64,000 nt of DNA from an uncultured Pelagibacteraceae bacterium (GCA_902536205.1 CACAWM010000001.1:9114-73113), one strand, 5' to 3'; shown: positions 8,820-19,111, numbered from the stretch's first letter. Numbers and translations: made by a program. The notes: a model not told the origin generated them from the sequence alone.

Positions 8820-8849
8820 TTGATTTAAACTTAATAAATAAGACATAAT
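8820..8849 (+). promoter_or_regulatory. Candidate promoter of aroK-aroB
   Basis: TTGATT (8820-8825) and CATAAT (8844-8849) are separated by 18 bases and sit about 35-60 bases upstream of the aroK GTG start. A purine-rich AAGGA lies a few bases before the start and could serve as the ribosome-binding site. Matches to the sigma-70 consensus are good but expected fairly often by chance in such AT-rich DNA. Confidence 0.4.
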
Positions 8850-8881
8850 TATGAAAAATCAAAATCAAAAAGGATATTAAG

Positions 8882-9403
8882 GTGGAAAAAAACCTTACTT
8901 TAACCGGAATGATGGGCGTAGGAAAATCCACAATTGGCAAAAAGTTGGCCAAAAAGCTAAATTATAATTTCATTGATGTTGATAAAACCATTGAAGCAAA
9001 GGAAGGCCAGTCAATAAATTCAATTTTTAGAAATAAAAGTGAAAGCTATTTTAGAAAAATTGAGAGCGATATTACTTTAACCGAATTAAAAAGGAAAAAT
9101 TCCGTAATTTCTCTTGGTGGAGGCAGCTTTATTGATAATACAATTAGAAGAAAAGTAAAAAAATTATCAGTAAGTTTTTGGTTAGATGTTCCTATAGAAG
9201 AACTAATTAAAAGATTAAGTAAAAGCAAACAAAGGCCACTTTTATATAAAAAAAACATAAGTGAAACTGTAAAAAAAATTTATTTTAATAGGAAAAAAAT
9301 TTATAGTGAAGCCGATTATAGAATTAAATGCTATTCTTTAAAATCTGAGCAGATAGTGGAAAAGATATTAAACTTATATGAAAAATTCAGAAATCAAATT
9401 TAA
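8882..9403 (+). CDS. aroK: Shikimate kinase
   Basis: This enzyme phosphorylates shikimate with ATP in the common aromatic amino acid pathway. Visible motifs are the Walker A loop GMMGVGKST (residues 9-17), the shikimate-binding DVDKTIE, SLGGGSF with the conserved glycine triplet, and the lid region ending KQRPLL. The length (173 aa) is typical. The start is GTG, supported by an upstream AAGGA and by the short distance from start to Walker A. The 3' end overlaps aroB by 26 bases, giving the classic aroK-aroB pair. Confidence 0.96.
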   Translation: MEKNLTLTGMMGVGKSTIGKKLAKKLNYNFIDVDKTIEAKEGQSINSIFRNKSESYFRKIESDITLTELKRKNSVISLGGGSFIDNTIRRKVKKLSVSFWLDVPIEELIKRLSKSKQRPLLYKKNISETVKKIYFNRKKIYSEADYRIKCYSLKSEQIVEKILNLYEKFRNQI

Positions 9404-10490
9404 AAATAAAAACTGTAATTACTCAATTTTAATTGGCAAAAATACACTCAATATTTTACCCAAAAAAATAAAATTTCTTTGTCCTAAAGCTTTTAAAATT
9501 GCAATAATCATTGACAAAAAAGTTCCAAGTAAGTTTTACAAGCAAATTAAAAAAAAATTAAAGAATTATGATCTTATATTTTTATCTTTTAATGCAAATG
9601 AAAAAAATAAATCTATCAACACAGTTAATTATTATTTAAGAATATTATTATCTAAAAATTTTAATAGATCAGATTTAATTATCGGTGTCGGCGGTGGTAT
9701 AACTGGAGATGTTGCTGGTTTTATTGCTAGTATTTTTAAAAGAGGAGTCAATTTTATTAATATTCCCACTACACTCCTCGCTCAAGTGGATGCAGCGATA
9801 GGAGGAAAAACAGGTGTAAACTCTAAATACGGAAAAAATCTAATTGGATCATTTTACCAACCAAAAATAGTAATAAGTGATTTATCTTTTTTAGACTCAT
9901 TATCAAAAAAAGAAATGATTTGTGGATATGCAGAAATACTTAAGCATTCAATAATTAAAGATAAAAAATTTTTTTATTGGTTAAAAAAGAATACAAAACT
10001 TATTCTTTCAAAAAAAATTTCAGAGTTAACCTATGCAATTAAAAAAAGTTGTCAAATAAAAATATTTTTTGCCAATCAAGACGTAAATGAAAAAAATTTA
10101 AGAATGATTTTGAATTTTGGTCACACATTTGCTCACGCTATAGAAGCACAAAATAATTATTCAAAAAAAATTTCTCACGGTGAAGCTGTTTTATCTGGCA
10201 TGATTTTGGCTACCAAACTATCTGTCATTAAAAAAGTTTGTTCTTCCAATACTCTTGATGAAATTAAATATATTTATACAAAAAATAATTTAAATTATTT
10301 ATACGAAAAGTATAATCAACAAAACAAAATAAAAAAATTAATTCCTTATCTAAAATCAGATAAAAAAAATAATGATAAAAAAATAAATTTTATTTTACTT
10401 AAAAGAATTGGAAAAACTTTAATGCCAAATAAAAGCAAATTTTCCATTAATAATTTAAAAAAAATGAGCAAATTTATTTCTCAATGCTAA
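9378..10490 (+). CDS. aroB: 3-dehydroquinate synthase
   Basis: AroB converts DAHP to 3-dehydroquinate, the second shikimate-pathway step, and needs NAD and a divalent metal. The NAD-binding GVGGGITGDVAGF, the IPTTLLAQVDAAIGGKTGVN block and the metal-ligand NFGHTFAHAIE with HGEAVL are all present. At 370 residues it is full length. It begins inside the end of aroK (26-base overlap) and its tail overlaps the convergent bolA by 17 bases. Its lysine content is very high, as is usual for this genome. Confidence 0.96.
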   Translation: MKNSEIKFKNKNCNYSILIGKNTLNILPKKIKFLCPKAFKIAIIIDKKVPSKFYKQIKKKLKNYDLIFLSFNANEKNKSINTVNYYLRILLSKNFNRSDLIIGVGGGITGDVAGFIASIFKRGVNFINIPTTLLAQVDAAIGGKTGVNSKYGKNLIGSFYQPKIVISDLSFLDSLSKKEMICGYAEILKHSIIKDKKFFYWLKKNTKLILSKKISELTYAIKKSCQIKIFFANQDVNEKNLRMILNFGHTFAHAIEAQNNYSKKISHGEAVLSGMILATKLSVIKKVCSSNTLDEIKYIYTKNNLNYLYEKYNQQNKIKKLIPYLKSDKKNNDKKINFILLKRIGKTLMPNKSKFSINNLKKMSKFISQC

Positions 10491-10731
10491 TTTCTAAAGC
10501 ATGGATTTTTGTTTTTAGATCCTCACTCAAAATTTTCATAACGATTTTTTGGGCGCTGATCCTTGACATGGAATTTAAGTATAATGATTTAATTCTAAGG
10601 TGAAGATGTAACTTTTCTGGTGAAAAAAATTTATGCCCTTTATGTTTATGAGAGTTATCAATAATTTTAATATCTTCGATTTCAATTTCACTATTCAATT
10701 TTTCAAAAATTTCTTCAAAATAATTTTTCAT
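10474..10731 (-). CDS. bolA: BolA/IbaG family protein
   Basis: The 85-residue protein has the BolA fold pattern: an N-terminal helix, HKGHKFFSPEKLHLHLRIKS in the middle with histidines that in the family can coordinate an iron-sulfur cluster with monothiol glutaredoxins, and the SRISAQKIVMKIL helix. The family signature around SRxxxxRxxx is replaced by SRISAQKIV, which still fits. A role in Fe-S trafficking or regulation is inferred from the family. The gene overlaps the end of aroB tail-to-tail by 17 bases and is divergent from the J-domain gene (30 bases apart). Confidence 0.9.
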   Translation of the reverse strand: MKNYFEEIFEKLNSEIEIEDIKIIDNSHKHKGHKFFSPEKLHLHLRIKSLYLNSMSRISAQKIVMKILSEDLKTKIHALEISIEK

Positions 10732-10761
10732 AAATTTAATTTTACTATATAGATTTGATCA

Positions 10762-11277
10762 ATGAAAATAATTTGTGATTGGGAAAATTGTAATGAAATT
10801 GGAGCCTACAAAGCTCCTGTGGAAAAAGATAATAGTAGAAAATATAGATTACTTTGCTTAAATCATATTAAAATTTTTAATAAAAATTGGAATTATTTTG
10901 AAAATATGAACGATCAGGAGATAGAATTTTTTATCAAGTCAGATTTAACATGGCATAAATCTACAAAAACTTTTGGATCATCTGATAACTTTTTTAATAT
11001 TTTATGGAATAATGCCTTAGATGATAAATTAAATATCTTCAAAAGTTCAAACTTTAGAGATTTTAAGAAAACAAAAGTGTCACAACAAGATAAAGATGCT
11101 TTGCAAGTAATGGAATTGAATGAGGAGGTAAAATGGGACCAAATTCAATCAAAATTCAAAGAACTTGTAAAAAAGTATCATCCTGATAAAAACCAGGGAA
11201 ATAAAAAGTTTGAAGATAAATTAAAAAAAATTACTTTGGCATATAGTCAATTAAAAAAAACTTTAGGAAAAAAATGA
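10762..11277 (+). CDS. J-domain protein with N-terminal Cys/His cluster, partner of CobS/CobT
   Basis: The C-terminus (about 118-171) is a J domain with the HPD motif at 140-142 ([11 protein letters not shown]) that stimulates Hsp70 ATPases. The N-terminus has Cys5, Cys10, Cys32 and His35 (C-x4-C ... C-x2-H), which looks like a small zinc-binding knuckle. A central segment rich in aromatic residues (WNYFENM) connects them. A DnaJ-like gene directly before cobS is a recurring arrangement in alphaproteobacteria. It overlaps cobS by 4 bases (ATGA), so the two proteins are made together. The client of this co-chaperone is unknown. Confidence 0.85.
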   Translation: MKIICDWENCNEIGAYKAPVEKDNSRKYRLLCLNHIKIFNKNWNYFENMNDQEIEFFIKSDLTWHKSTKTFGSSDNFFNILWNNALDDKLNIFKSSNFRDFKKTKVSQQDKDALQVMELNEEVKWDQIQSKFKELVKKYHPDKNQGNKKFEDKLKKITLAYSQLKKTLGKK

Positions 11278-12251
11278 GCTCAGAACAATTCTTGCCAAAA
11301 ACAGACATCAAATTGTCAGTAAAGCAAACATTTGGATTAGAAAGCGATATGGAAGTCGGGGCTTTTTCAAAAAAAAATGAATATGTTCCAAAGATAGATC
11401 CTGACTATAAATTTGATAAAGATACTACTTTAGCAATTTTGGCGGGATTCTCTTTTAATAAAAGAGTTTTAATTCAAGGTTACCACGGAACTGGAAAGTC
11501 TACTCACATAGAACAAGTTGCTGCAAGACTCAACTGGCCGTGTGTGAGAGTAAATTTAGATAGTCACATAAGTAGAATAGACTTAATCGGAAAAGATGCC
11601 ATTGTGCTCAAAGATGGAAAACAAATAACTGAGTTTAAAGAGGGTATTTTACCTTGGTCAATTCAGAATCCAATAGCTCTAGTTTTTGATGAATATGATG
11701 CTGGGAGACCTGATGTGATGTTTGTAATTCAAAGAGTTTTAGAAAGTGAAGGAAATTTTACATTATTAGACAAAAATAAAGTTTTACAACAACATGATCT
11801 ATTTAGGATTTTTGCAACAACAAATACAGTTGGACTCGGAGATACAACTGGTTTGTACCATGGTACTCAACAAATTAACCAGGGTCAGATGGATAGATGG
11901 AATATAGTTTCAACATTAAATTATCTTCCATTTGAGAAAGAATTAGAAATTGTTTTAGCAAAGAATAAAGACTTTAATAATAAAGAAGGGAAAGAACTTT
12001 TATCAAACATGATAAAAGTTGCAGATCTTACAAGAAAAGGATTTATAAATGGTGATATTTCTACAGTGATGAGTCCTCGTACAGTTTTACACTGGGCAGA
12101 AAATACCAGTATATTTAAAGATCAAGGATACGCTTTTAGAATTACATTTTTAAATAAGTGTGATGAATTAGAAAAAAAAATTATTTCTGAGTACTACCAG
12201 AGATGTTTTGGTGAAGACTTGCCAGAGTCTTCTATCAATATCACTTTATAA
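11274..12251 (+). CDS. cobS: Cobaltochelatase CobS-like AAA+ ATPase
   Basis: This MoxR/CobS-type AAA+ ATPase has Walker [10 protein letters not shown] at 69-77, Walker B ALVFDEYD near 135-142, a sensor-1-like FATTNTVG and an arginine-finger region near GQMDRWN. In the aerobic B12 pathway CobS works with CobT and the large CobN subunit to insert cobalt into hydrogenobyrinate a,c-diamide. CobN and other B12 synthesis genes are not in the window. It overlaps the J-domain gene by 4 bases and cobT follows after 1 base, so the three form one operon. Confidence 0.92.
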   Translation: MSSEQFLPKTDIKLSVKQTFGLESDMEVGAFSKKNEYVPKIDPDYKFDKDTTLAILAGFSFNKRVLIQGYHGTGKSTHIEQVAARLNWPCVRVNLDSHISRIDLIGKDAIVLKDGKQITEFKEGILPWSIQNPIALVFDEYDAGRPDVMFVIQRVLESEGNFTLLDKNKVLQQHDLFRIFATTNTVGLGDTTGLYHGTQQINQGQMDRWNIVSTLNYLPFEKELEIVLAKNKDFNNKEGKELLSNMIKVADLTRKGFINGDISTVMSPRTVLHWAENTSIFKDQGYAFRITFLNKCDELEKKIISEYYQRCFGEDLPESSINITL

Positions 12252-12252
12252 A

Positions 12253-14052
12253 GTGGAAAATAAAAAAGAAAAAATAGCTGATTTTAAAACCGCAATAAGT
12301 TCAACAGTTAGATCGCTTTCTAATTCTGAAAAAATTGAAGTTTCTTTTGGCAATGAAGTTTCCAAATCTGGAGTGAATTCAATAAGACTCCCAGAACTAA
12401 GCTCTACAAATGATAAATTAAATTATAATCAAATAAGGGCATTAGCAGATTCAAAATCCTTGAGACATAGGTTCTCTGATACAAAAACATTTAAACAATA
12501 TGAGCCTACTGGAAATATATCTAAACAATTATACGGAATTTCAGAAAAAATTAGATGTGAAAAAATTGGTACTAGCTATTTTAAAGGAGTAAAAAACAAT
12601 ATTGAAACTTTTTACCATGAGAGGATAAACGGCTTAGATCTTAAAAGTAGTGAAGATAAAATAATTGAGTCATTTGAAAATTATTTGAGAACAAAATTCC
12701 TTGATTTTGAAAATAATAGTCAAATCGATAAAAAGCTTAAATCATACAAAAAAGATTTAAATGAGAAATTTAAAGATAAAATTGGTCAACTAAATGAATT
12801 TACTCTAGACCAAGAAAAATTTAACTCCCTAATTTCTGAACTTATCGCAAATATGAACCTCGATGAAAATATAGATGAAGAGGAGAAAAAAGATGATGAA
12901 AAAAATAATGATAATAAACAAAATAAGCCAGAAAATCAGGAAAAACAGGCTAAAGAAAAAGAGGATAAACAAGAGGAAATGTCTATAGACTCAGGTATGC
13001 CTGATCTTGAAAATGAAGCTAAAGAGTCAGACCAAGCTGAGGAAGAAGTTGAAATAGAAGACAGCTCACAACCAGATTTAAGAAAAAAAGAAAAAAGTGC
13101 TTTAGGTGACATAAATTATAAGACTTACACTGAAGAATTTGATGAAATAATAAAAGCAGAAGAATTAGAGAATACTGAAGAACTTACAAGACTTAGAAAA
13201 AATTTAGATCAACAATTATTACAACTAAAGAATTTTATATCTAAACTTGCAAACAAGTTACAGAGAAAACTTTTAGCAAAACAAAATAGGTCTTGGAATT
13301 TCGACCTCGAGGAAGGTTTGCTAGATACATCGAAATTGCCAAGAATAATTATGGATCCATTCAATTCCTTATCTTTCAAAAAAGAGAAAGATATTGAGTT
13401 CAAAGACACTCTGGTTACTATTTTGATTGATAACTCTGGTTCAATGAGAGGTAAACCTATTTCAGTAGCAGCAATCTGTGCCGACATACTTTCTAGGACA
13501 TTAGAAAGATGTGCAGTCAAAGTAGAAATACTTGGCTTTACTACAAAACATTGGAAAGGAGGATCCTCTAGAGAAAAATGGATGAAAAATGATAAACCAA
13601 CTTTACCAGGCAGATTAAACGATCTCAGACACATTATTTATAAATCAGCGGACACGCCATGGAGACAGGCTAAAAATAATATGGGCCTAATGCTTAAAGA
13701 AGGTTTGTTAAAAGAAAACATTGATGGTGAAGCACTTAAGTGGGCTTACAACAAAATGAATAGAAGAAAAGAAGAAAGAAAAATCCTTATGGTTATCTCA
13801 GATGGAGCTCCAGTAGACGATTCTACTTTATCAACAAATACTAGTGACTATCTAGAGTCTAACCTTAAGAAAACAGTCAAATGGATTGAAAACAAATCAA
13901 ACATTGAATTATTAGCTATTGGTATTGGTCATGATGTTACAAGATACTACAATCAAGCTGTGAAAATTACAGATGTTCAAGATTTAGGTGATGTAATGAT
14001 TAATCAATTAACTGATCTGTTTGTTGAAGGAAATAAAAAAACAATTCACTAA
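12253..14052 (+). CDS. cobT: Cobaltochelatase CobT-like protein with VWA domain (599 aa)
   Basis: The product has an N-terminal CobT domain, a highly acidic Glu/Asp/Lys linker (encoded at about 12860-13100) and a C-terminal von Willebrand A domain with the MIDAS motif DNSGS (encoded at 13429-13443), a later SDGAP, and a final LTDLF helix. I chose the GTG at 12253 because it follows the cobS stop by one base and leads directly into the conserved start of the family; an in-frame TTG at 12208 would add 15 residues inside cobS. AAA+ plus VWA pairs remodel a third partner, here unknown. The 3' end overlaps the convergent transporter gene by 4 bases. Confidence 0.9.
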   Translation: MENKKEKIADFKTAISSTVRSLSNSEKIEVSFGNEVSKSGVNSIRLPELSSTNDKLNYNQIRALADSKSLRHRFSDTKTFKQYEPTGNISKQLYGISEKIRCEKIGTSYFKGVKNNIETFYHERINGLDLKSSEDKIIESFENYLRTKFLDFENNSQIDKKLKSYKKDLNEKFKDKIGQLNEFTLDQEKFNSLISELIANMNLDENIDEEEKKDDEKNNDNKQNKPENQEKQAKEKEDKQEEMSIDSGMPDLENEAKESDQAEEEVEIEDSSQPDLRKKEKSALGDINYKTYTEEFDEIIKAEELENTEELTRLRKNLDQQLLQLKNFISKLANKLQRKLLAKQNRSWNFDLEEGLLDTSKLPRIIMDPFNSLSFKKEKDIEFKDTLVTILIDNSGSMRGKPISVAAICADILSRTLERCAVKVEILGFTTKHWKGGSSREKWMKNDKPTLPGRLNDLRHIIYKSADTPWRQAKNNMGLMLKEGLLKENIDGEALKWAYNKMNRRKEERKILMVISDGAPVDDSTLSTNTSDYLESNLKKTVKWIENKSNIELLAIGIGHDVTRYYNQAVKITDVQDLGDVMINQLTDLFVEGNKKTIH

Positions 14053-14624
14053 TTCTTTATTTCTGATACCTGATTTTCTGAAAAGTCATTAATTTTATTA
14101 ATTAGCAATCTAAATGGAATTAACATTACTAGCGCGATAAATAGCTTAACTGCTAAATCTCCAAAAGCTAGAGTAACCCAAGGAATTCCTGTTGCATAAA
14201 AAGCAATTGAAAAAAACAGAAATGTATCAGTAACAGATCCAACTATTGATGATAAGAGAGGAGCTGCATACCATATTTTTTTTCTTAAAGAGTGAAAGAT
14301 TTGAACATCTAGGTTTTGAGCAATAAAAAATGCAACTCCTGATCCAACTGCAATCCTTATAGAAATAATATCTGAAAAATTAGTTGATACAAATAATGTT
14401 AAAAGCACTCCAATAGTAAATCCTACATACACAACTTTTCTTGCTACTAATTTGCCATAAGCTCGGTTAGCTAAATCTGTAATTAAAAAAGTAACAGGAT
14501 AACTAAAGGCTCCATAAGTTAAGATTTCGTTTAATCCAAAATATTGAACTGGAAATTGGACTAAGTAGTTAGAAAGAACTACGACCAAACCCATTAAAAG
14601 AGAGAGTTTATAAAATAAATTCAT
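14049..14624 (-). CDS. yhhQ: Queuosine precursor transporter (YhhQ/VUT family)
   Basis: The 191-residue protein has about six membrane helices and the family features: a [18 protein letters not shown] motif in the second helix-loop and conserved Asp/Arg/Tyr around it, followed by a [15 protein letters not shown] stretch and a late [19 protein letters not shown] helix. YhhQ imports preQ0/preQ1, precursors of the wobble base queuosine in tRNA. Its presence suggests salvage of the precursor. It lies 7 bases after rpmB on the minus strand, and its tail overlaps cobT by 4 bases. Confidence 0.9.
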   Translation of the reverse strand: MNLFYKLSLLMGLVVVLSNYLVQFPVQYFGLNEILTYGAFSYPVTFLITDLANRAYGKLVARKVVYVGFTIGVLLTLFVSTNFSDIISIRIAVGSGVAFFIAQNLDVQIFHSLRKKIWYAAPLLSSIVGSVTDTFLFFSIAFYATGIPWVTLAFGDLAVKLFIALVMLIPFRLLINKINDFSENQVSEIKN

Positions 14625-14631
14625 TGTAGAA

Positions 14632-14910
14632 TTATGATTTTGCCGAAATTGATGCTTTAATTTTTTTAACTTTTTTTGACAATTTAGCGTTTTTTGCTGA
14701 TATTAAAAACTTATCCAGGCCACCTTTGAAATCTACAGTTCTTAAAGCTGCATTGGCTACATTTAATTTAATATCTTTTTTTAGGATATCGCTTCTAAAA
14801 GTGACTTTTTTTAAATTTGGTAAAAATCTTCTTTTAGTTTTATTTTTAGCGTGGCTAACGTTATGACCTTTTAAAGGTGATATTCCTGTCAATTCGCATC
14901 TTTTAGACAT
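14632..14910 (-). CDS. rpmB: 50S ribosomal protein L28
   Basis: The N-terminus MSKRCELTGISPLKGHNVSH and the following KNKTKRRFLPNLKKV are the L28 signature (bL28). At 92 residues it is a normal alphaproteobacterial length with a lysine-rich tail. It sits 41 bases downstream of pyrD and 7 bases upstream of the queuosine-precursor transporter on the minus strand. No separate promoter is obvious. Confidence 0.97.
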   Translation of the reverse strand: MSKRCELTGISPLKGHNVSHAKNKTKRRFLPNLKKVTFRSDILKKDIKLNVANAALRTVDFKGGLDKFLISAKNAKLSKKVKKIKASISAKS

Positions 14911-14951
14911 AATTTTTTCCTGGTGTTATATAATTCTTGTAGACTTTAGGG

Positions 14952-15998
14952 TCAAGCATTAATTCCAACTGCTTCGCTTATATTTTTAAGATTTTCTTTT
15001 TTTAAAATTGATATTAAGTCCCTCTTAATCTCTTTGACGATGCCGGGACCTTTATAAACCATGCCAGTGTATAGTTGCACTGCATCAGCGCCAGCTGTTA
15101 TTTTTTCAAAAGCACTTTCTCCTGAGTCAACTCCCCCGACTCCTATTATTTTAATTTTACCCTTAGTTTCTTTATAAAATTTCTTAATTAAATTTGTTGA
15201 AATTTCTTTAAGTGGTTGTCCTGATAGTCCCCCTGTTTCATGTTTTTTTATATCAGAAAGATTATCGCGATTACTGTCTGTTGTATTTGAAACTATTATG
15301 CCTTGTATTTTATGGCTACTTACTAATTCGACAATATTACCGATTTCGTTATCATTTATATCTGGCGATATTTTTATCGCTATTGGACAATCAACTTTTT
15401 TTTCTTTTATAATTTTATTTATTCCAGATAAAAGTTTTTTCATCTCCGTTTGATCATGAAAATCTCTTAAACCCTCGGTGTTTGGTGAGGAAATGTTAAT
15501 TGTTATATATCCAGCATACATTCCAAGTTTTGAAAGACAAATATAATAATCGTTTTCTTTATTTTTTGTTTCTTTATTTGGCCCAATATTAATACCTAAA
15601 AAACCGTCAGGGTGATTGTTTGATATTCTTTTTGAAACGGACTCTGATCCGTGATTATTAAATCCAAGACGATTGATAAGCGCCTGATCTTTCTCTAGTC
15701 TAAATATTCTTGGTTTTGGATTTCCCAATTGTTGTTTCGGAGTTACGGTGCCCACCTCAATAAAACCAAATCCAAATTTAAAAAGAGAATTATAAACTTC
15801 AGCACTTTTATCAAAACCTGCTGCTAAACCTATTGGGTTTGAAATCTTTTTTCCTAAAAGACTTGTCTCAAGCATTTCCTCACTTTCAACAGTAAAAAAA
15901 CTTTTTGGAAGAATATTTGCTTTTAATGATTTAATAGCTAAATCATGAGCTACTTCTGGATCTAAAGAAAATATATAAGGTCTTAAAATTGAAAACAT
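14952..15998 (-). CDS. pyrD: Dihydroorotate dehydrogenase, class 2 (quinone)
   Basis: PyrD oxidises dihydroorotate to orotate in pyrimidine synthesis and passes electrons to the quinone pool. The N-terminal helices typical of membrane-associated class 2 enzymes are present (first about 40 residues), followed by GLAAGFDKSAEVYN, the catalytic-serine block NISSPNTEGLRDFH, IKISPDIND, VSNTT and the FMN-phosphate loop IIGVGGVDSGE with AVQLYTGMVYKGP. Class 2 assignment rests on serine instead of cysteine as the active-site base. The start overlaps the lysK stop by one base, so the two are co-transcribed. Confidence 0.96.
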   Translation of the reverse strand: MFSILRPYIFSLDPEVAHDLAIKSLKANILPKSFFTVESEEMLETSLLGKKISNPIGLAAGFDKSAEVYNSLFKFGFGFIEVGTVTPKQQLGNPKPRIFRLEKDQALINRLGFNNHGSESVSKRISNNHPDGFLGINIGPNKETKNKENDYYICLSKLGMYAGYITINISSPNTEGLRDFHDQTEMKKLLSGINKIIKEKKVDCPIAIKISPDINDNEIGNIVELVSSHKIQGIIVSNTTDSNRDNLSDIKKHETGGLSGQPLKEISTNLIKKFYKETKGKIKIIGVGGVDSGESAFEKITAGADAVQLYTGMVYKGPGIVKEIKRDLISILKKENLKNISEAVGINA

Positions 15999-17566
15999 TA
16001 ATTATCCCTTATTTTATCTTTCATTAACTCAATTGTCTCTTTCAATCCGAAGAAGCTGACAAAATAACCCATCCTAGGACCATTTTCTTCTCCAAATACA
16101 ACTTCATAAATTAATTTAAACCAATCTCTTAGATTTTGTTCATATCCATTTTCTTTACCTGTTGCGTAAACAATTGTTTGAATTTCCTCAGGTTTTAAAT
16201 TTTGTTTAATTTCAGATAATTTTGAAACAAGATTTTCTAAAGCTTTCTTCTCGCTAGACGAAGGTTTTTTAAATTTTTTATTAGGCTCAACCTTGTCTTT
16301 AAAATAGTTTATTGCAAATCCAGTTAGTCCATCTAAAATTGGATAATCTTTTGGTTTAATCTCTTGATGAAATCTATTTATAAACTTCCATAAAATTTCT
16401 TTATTATCTGCATTACTTGATCCGACTAAATTTAACAACATTGAAAAAGGCATTATAATTTTTTCTTTGGGTGGTTTTCCATTATGAACATGCCAAACTG
16501 GATTTAAAATTTGATCTTTTTTTTTTTGACTTGGATATTTTTCAATACTTGTTAAATATTCATCGACTGTTTTAGGTACAACTTCTGAGTAAAGTTTTTT
16601 TGCTCTTTTTGGATTAGGGTACATATAAAGAGATAGACTTTCTGGTGATGCATATCTAAGCCACTGATCTATAGAAATTCCGTTTCCTTTTGATTTAGAA
16701 ATTTTCTCTCCTTTTTCATCTAAAAAAAGTTCATAGGGGAAACCATTAGGAGGGTTTTTTCCAAGGGTTTTGCAAATCTTATTAGATAAAATAGCACTTT
16801 CAGTTAAATCTTTACCATACATTTCAAAATCAACATCGAAAGTAAACCATCTCATCGCCCAGTCTACTTTCCATTGTAACTTACAATTGCCATCTAAAAT
16901 ATTTGTCTCTATTTTTTCTCCACTATTATCAAAAATTACTTTTCCAGTTTTATTGTTTATTTCTAACAATGGAATTTCCAAAACTTTGCCTGTTTTTGGA
17001 CAAATAGGTAAAAATGGACAGTATGTTTTTCTTCTTTCCTCTCGTAAAGTTGGAAGGATAATATTCATTACATCTTCATATTTTTCTGCAACTCTAATAA
17101 GAGATTTATTAAAGATACCATTCTTATAATTTTCTGTTGAACTTTTAAAAGTAAATTTGAAATTAAATTTATTTAAAAATTTTTTAAGCATCTCATTATT
17201 ATGCTCGCCGAAGCTATCAAACTTTTTAAATGGATCTGGAATATTAGTTAAAGGTTTTCCTAAATTATCCCTCAAAACTTGATCATTAGGAATATTATCA
17301 GGAACTTTTCTTAACCCATCCATATCATCAGAAAAAGTGATGAGCTCATGATTTATTTTTTCTATATGATTAAGAGCATTAATCATCATAGTAGTTCTGG
17401 CGACCTCACCAAAAGTCCCTATGTGCGGTAATCCACTTGGCCCATAACCAGTTTGGAAAGTAATTATACCTTTTTTTTTTATAATATCTTTTCTGTCTTT
17501 TAATAGCTTTCTAATTTCAACAAATGGCCAGGATGAAGTAGATTGAATTAAGTTATTATCCAGCAT
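15998..17566 (-). CDS. lysK: Class I lysyl-tRNA synthetase
   Basis: This is the archaeal-type (class I) LysRS found in many alphaproteobacteria, not the common class II LysS. It has the HIGH-like GPSGLPHIG at 42-50 and the KMSKS-like KISKSKGNG at about residue 288, within a Rossmann fold, and a C-terminal helical anticodon-binding region. A CPFLPICPKTGKV segment may be a small zinc-binding insert. At 522 residues it is full length. It charges tRNA-Lys. It abuts pyrD with a 1-base overlap and is divergent from trkH (93 bases between them). Confidence 0.94.
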   Translation of the reverse strand: MLDNNLIQSTSSWPFVEIRKLLKDRKDIIKKKGIITFQTGYGPSGLPHIGTFGEVARTTMMINALNHIEKINHELITFSDDMDGLRKVPDNIPNDQVLRDNLGKPLTNIPDPFKKFDSFGEHNNEMLKKFLNKFNFKFTFKSSTENYKNGIFNKSLIRVAEKYEDVMNIILPTLREERRKTYCPFLPICPKTGKVLEIPLLEINNKTGKVIFDNSGEKIETNILDGNCKLQWKVDWAMRWFTFDVDFEMYGKDLTESAILSNKICKTLGKNPPNGFPYELFLDEKGEKISKSKGNGISIDQWLRYASPESLSLYMYPNPKRAKKLYSEVVPKTVDEYLTSIEKYPSQKKKDQILNPVWHVHNGKPPKEKIIMPFSMLLNLVGSSNADNKEILWKFINRFHQEIKPKDYPILDGLTGFAINYFKDKVEPNKKFKKPSSSEKKALENLVSKLSEIKQNLKPEEIQTIVYATGKENGYEQNLRDWFKLIYEVVFGEENGPRMGYFVSFFGLKETIELMKDKIRDN

Positions 17567-17659
17567 AGTAATGGTTTATTAAATTTTATATGCAAAATAC
17601 AGATATAATTACGTCATATTAAGTTGAATTTTAAAACTATTTAAATAATCTCATTTTTA

Positions 17660-19108
17660 ATGACCAGTAACAAAACAGTTTTTTTCTTAATCGGCGTATT
17701 ACTCATCGTGTTAGGACTTTCAATGCTTGCGCCATATTCTATGCAGGTTATATATAAAGAAAATAGCCATAGCTTTATTTCATCCTCTTTTGTAACTATA
17801 TTTATTGGTATTTTATGCATACTAGCGAATCTTGAAAAAGATTTAAAATTAAACCTAAGACAAACCTTTTTGTTCTCAACACTTGCTTGGGTAACTGTTG
17901 CAATATTTGGAAGCCTACCTTTCGTGTTATCAAATCAAACATTTTCATTTAGTGACGCTTTTTTCGAAAGTATGTCAGGTATAACTACTACTGGTGCAAC
18001 TATTATATCTGACTTAGACAACAGCCCTAAAAGTATTTTATTATGGAGAGCAATCATGCAGTGGTTGGGTGGGATAGGTATTGTTGTAATGGCTATTACG
18101 ATTTTACCGTTATTAAAAGTGGGTGGAATGCAGCTTTTTAAAATGGAAGGTCCAGATAGCACAGAAAAAATTTTACCAAGAACTATTGAAGTTGCTGCCA
18201 TTATAATCTCCACTTACATTATTCTTACTTTATTCTGTGGTTTTTTTTATTGGATATTTGGTATGACAGTATTTGATAGTATTTGTCACGCTATGACAAC
18301 TATAGCAACGGGTGGTTTTTCAACACATAATGACTCTATAGGTTTTTTTAAAAATTCAAACATTGAAATTGTTGCAAGTTTATTCATTATATTAGGTAGC
18401 ATTCCTTTTATATCTTATCTAAAATTTTCCCAGGGAAATAAAAAAATATTTTTTCAAGATGTGCAAATAAAAGGTTTAATTTATTTATTAGCTATTTCAA
18501 TATTGGTAATGTTTCTTTACTTATTGTTTATAAATTTTGAGGGAAATTTATTTGAAAAGATAAGAATTTCCTCATTTAATGTAATTTCTATTTTATCTGG
18601 TACAGGATATGTCACTGATGATTTTGGTCTGTGGGGAAAGTTTTCTTTAATTTTTTTCTTGTTACTTATGTTTATTGGTGGATGTGCTGGATCAACAGCA
18701 TGTGGTATTAAAATTTTTAGGTTACAAATGCTTTTAATTTTTCTTAAAAACCAAGTAAAAAAATTAATCTATCCAAACAGTGTTATAATTACTAAGTATA
18801 ATAATCATAAAATTTCAGATGATTTTATAAGATCTGTAATTATCTTTATTTTTTCATTTTTGTTCATCTTTTTAATTATTGCAATGCTTCTCTCCATAAG
18901 TGGGTTGGACTTTGTAACTTCAATATCTGGTGCTGCAAGTTCAATTTCTAATGTTGGGCCTGGATTGGGTGAGATAATTGGACCTGATGGTAATTATAAA
19001 ACACTACCTGATTTATCAAAATGGATATTAGCAACCGGGATGTTGCTTGGTAGATTGGAATTATTTGCTGTGCTAGTGCTTTTCTTTCCATCTTTTTGGA
19101 GAAATTAA
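17660..19108 (+). CDS. trkH: TrkH/KtrB-type potassium transporter membrane subunit
   Basis: The 482-residue protein has four membrane-pore-membrane repeats. The selectivity-filter loops are visible as SMSGITTTGATI, MTTIATGGFSTH, ILSGTGYVT and AASSISNVGPGL, each with the conserved glycine. Together they form one K+ pathway across the inner membrane. The regulatory NAD-binding TrkA partner is not in the window. A TATAAT at 17604-17609 upstream is a good -10 box, although no convincing -35 is seen. The next gene starts 3 bases after the stop. Confidence 0.94.
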   Translation: MTSNKTVFFLIGVLLIVLGLSMLAPYSMQVIYKENSHSFISSSFVTIFIGILCILANLEKDLKLNLRQTFLFSTLAWVTVAIFGSLPFVLSNQTFSFSDAFFESMSGITTTGATIISDLDNSPKSILLWRAIMQWLGGIGIVVMAITILPLLKVGGMQLFKMEGPDSTEKILPRTIEVAAIIISTYIILTLFCGFFYWIFGMTVFDSICHAMTTIATGGFSTHNDSIGFFKNSNIEIVASLFIILGSIPFISYLKFSQGNKKIFFQDVQIKGLIYLLAISILVMFLYLLFINFEGNLFEKIRISSFNVISILSGTGYVTDDFGLWGKFSLIFFLLLMFIGGCAGSTACGIKIFRLQMLLIFLKNQVKKLIYPNSVIITKYNNHKISDDFIRSVIIFIFSFLFIFLIIAMLLSISGLDFVTSISGAASSISNVGPGLGEIIGPDGNYKTLPDLSKWILATGMLLGRLELFAVLVLFFPSFWRN

Positions 19109-19111
19109 ATT

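Noticed and set aside
12208..12252. TTG at 12208 as the start of cobT
   Set aside because: It adds 15 residues that lie inside cobS and do not resemble the family; the GTG at 12253 is 1 base after the cobS stop and fits the CobT N-terminus.
12860..13100. Lys/Glu-rich stretch in cobT as a repeat or recombination site
   Set aside because: It is the acidic linker known from CobT proteins and shows no exact DNA repeats.
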